From Bacillota bacterium (lineage in GTDB: Bacteria > Bacillota > Clostridia > Christensenellales > Aristaeellaceae): a DNA stretch of 64,000 bases. Positions 62,870 to 64,000 of the stretch are shown here, piece after piece. Each line of letters starts with the position of its first letter. Position 1 is the stretch's first letter. Under the pieces are notes generated by a model. That model made no database searches. It saw nothing but the letters and a program-made list of their open reading frames with translations, and was not told the DNA's origin. Position numbers and translations under genes: made by a program. The stretch is from assembly GCA_023436585.1 (NCBI GenBank), contig JAEZIN010000002.1, forward strand, positions 62,001-126,000, read 5' to 3'.

Positions 62870-63873
62870 TTATTCTCCTCCTTGGGCTTTTGCCAGCTCA
62901 TTTTGGCCCGTAGCTCCGCGCCGGTCTTTTCCAGCAGGCTGTTCTGGGCGGCATAGCGCATGGCGTTAAAGGACGGGCGGTTGGCCTGGTTCTCCAAAAT
63001 CCAGTTGCGGGCGAATACGCCGTTCTGAATTTCGGAGAGCACCTTCTTCATTTCTTTCTTTGTTTCCTCGGTGATGATGCGGGGGCCGGTTACGTAATCG
63101 CCGTACTCCGCCGTATCAGAAATGGAATAACGCATGAAGTTCATGCCGCCGGCCACCACCAGGTCAATGATGAGCTTCATTTCGTGCACGCACTCAAAGT
63201 ACGCGCTCTCCGGCTGGTAACCTGCCTCCACCAGTGTATCAAACCCGGCCTTCATCAACGCCGTCACGCCGCCGCAGAGTACCGCCTGCTCGCCGAAAAG
63301 GTCCGTCTCCGTCTCCTCACGGAAGGTGGTTTCCAGGATACCGGCGCGTGCGCCGCCGATGCCCACGGCATACGCCAGCGCGATGCCCTTGGCATCGCCG
63401 TTGGGGTCCTGGTACACGGCGATCAGGTCTGGCACGCCCTTGCCCTCCACAAACTGGCTGCGCACGGTATGCCCGGGGCCCTTGGGTGCGATCATGATGA
63501 CGGCCACTTCCTGCGGGACGACGATCTGCCCGAAATGGATGTTGAAGCCATGGGCGAAAGCCAGCGTCTTGCCGGGCTTCAGATAGGGGGCGATGTCGTT
63601 TTTGTAGAGTGACGCCTGCTTTTCATCGTTCACCAGGATCATGATCACGTCAGACGCCGCCACGGCATCAGCGGTGAGCATGACCTCAAGGCCCGCTTCC
63701 CTGGCAGCCGCCGCCGATTTGGAGCCCCTGTACAGGCCCACCACCACGTCATATCCGCTGTCCTTCAAATTCAGCGCATGGGCATGCCCCTGGCTGCCGT
63801 AGCCGATGACGGCAATCTTTTTCCCCTGAAGGTAACTGGAATCGCAATCCTGCTGGTAGTACATCCTGGCCAT
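62866..63873 (-). CDS. ilvC: Ketol-acid reductoisomerase
   Basis: 335 residues, the short class I form. IAVIGYGSQGHAHALNLKDS is the Rossmann motif, followed by GLYRGSKSAAAARE, in which the Arg and Ser residues indicate NADPH preference. PKGPGHTVRSQFVEGKGVPD and the C-terminal EEFAEGDYVTG-like ISDTAEYGDYVTGPR complete the active site. The C-terminus ends in KEENK. AGGAG lies about 9 nt before the ATG at 63873, 6 nt after the stop of the upstream ilvN. Confidence 0.96.
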   Translation of the reverse strand: MARMYYQQDCDSSYLQGKKIAVIGYGSQGHAHALNLKDSGYDVVVGLYRGSKSAAAAREAGLEVMLTADAVAASDVIMILVNDEKQASLYKNDIAPYLKPGKTLAFAHGFNIHFGQIVVPQEVAVIMIAPKGPGHTVRSQFVEGKGVPDLIAVYQDPNGDAKGIALAYAVGIGGARAGILETTFREETETDLFGEQAVLCGGVTALMKAGFDTLVEAGYQPESAYFECVHEMKLIIDLVVAGGMNFMRYSISDTAEYGDYVTGPRIITEETKKEMKKVLSEIQNGVFARNWILENQANRPSFNAMRYAAQNSLLEKTGAELRAKMSWQKPKEENK

Positions 63874-63879
63874 AAAAAG

Positions 63880-64000
63880 TCACTCCTCTTCTTTTTGTGT
63901 CAGCACATAGCCGTTTCTGCCAATGGCAGTCACGCCTGTGCGGCATAGCTCAATGATTCCGAATGGTTCCAAAAAGGTTACAAAGGCGTCCAGCTTTGCT
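63880..64000 (-). CDS. ilvN: C-terminal end of acetolactate synthase small subunit (cut by window edge)
   Basis: The open frame from the window edge ends with TGA at 63880-63882. The last 39 residues include LDAFVTFLEPFGIIELCRTG, which matches the conserved C-terminal FxxLLxPFGIxExxRTG element of IlvN/IlvH regulatory subunits. Its location just before ilvC fits. The ACT domain is outside the window. Confidence 0.82.
   Translation of the reverse strand, partial: AKLDAFVTFLEPFGIIELCRTGVTAIGRNGYVLTQKEEE

Overview
The window is a chromosome segment of a low-to-mid GC Gram-positive bacterium, most likely a gut-associated member of the Clostridia. This is an inference from the strong GGAGG-type ribosome binding sites, the LCP, CpsB and LoaP-type cell-surface genes, a Clostridia-like split LeuC/LeuD pair, and a complete set of cytoplasmic glycosidases suited to host glycans. 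No rRNA, CRISPR array or insertion sequence is visible.

Layout. 1-3977: the end of a nucleotidyltransferase gene, a membrane diguanylate cyclase, an iron-sulfur aldo/keto reductase behind a MerR-type promoter, and a peptidoglycan-binding membrane protein. 4154-12659: a RiPP-like locus. It holds two paralogous units, each made of an HPr-kinase-like protein, a radical SAM/SPASM enzyme and a short precursor peptide. A PqqD-like recognition protein, an S24/S26-type peptidase and an ABC exporter lie on the opposite strand. A nucleotidyltransferase-fold protein sits at the far end. The 48- and 45-residue precursors share an almost identical leader and have different two-cysteine cores. 12745-34488: a roughly 20 kb surface polysaccharide operon on the minus strand. 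It contains an LCP ligase, a Wzz/BY-kinase fusion, a CpsB phosphatase, a LoaP-type antiterminator with a nearby RNA hairpin, an initiating sugar-phosphate transferase, seven glycosyltransferases, an acetyltransferase, a pyruvyltransferase, a Wzy/WaaL-like protein, a Wzm/Wzt exporter and UDP-glucuronate/galacturonate genes. 34683-52230: a divergent LacI-controlled glycan utilization locus. One arm is permease, permease, binding protein, GH130, GH38, GH20; the other is LacI, GH3, GH29, GH2. 52231-54605: a small AT-rich island of poorly known genes beside tRNA-Ala and a copy of the tRNA 3' end. 54799-64000: a branched-chain amino acid operon, ilvN (partial)-ilvC-ilvD-leuA-cimA-leuC-leuD-leuB.

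How the parts work together. In the RiPP locus the radical SAM enzymes probably modify the cysteine-containing cores, guided by the PqqD-like protein, with the ABC protein exporting the product; kinase and nucleotidyltransferase roles are unknown. The polysaccharide genes would build an acidic, pyruvylated polymer, export it and attach it to the wall, with LoaP keeping RNA polymerase processive. The sugar locus imports oligosaccharides and takes off fucose, galactose, GlcNAc and mannose inside the cell, which fits complex N-glycans, although its beta-galactosidase has an in-frame TGA at a conserved Trp. The last operon makes valine, leucine and, through citramalate, isoleucine.

The least explained features are the duplicated precursor/rSAM/kinase units with their conserved intergenic hairpins, the 62-nt repeats with a compensatory change ahead of leuD and cimA, and the interrupted GH2 gene.
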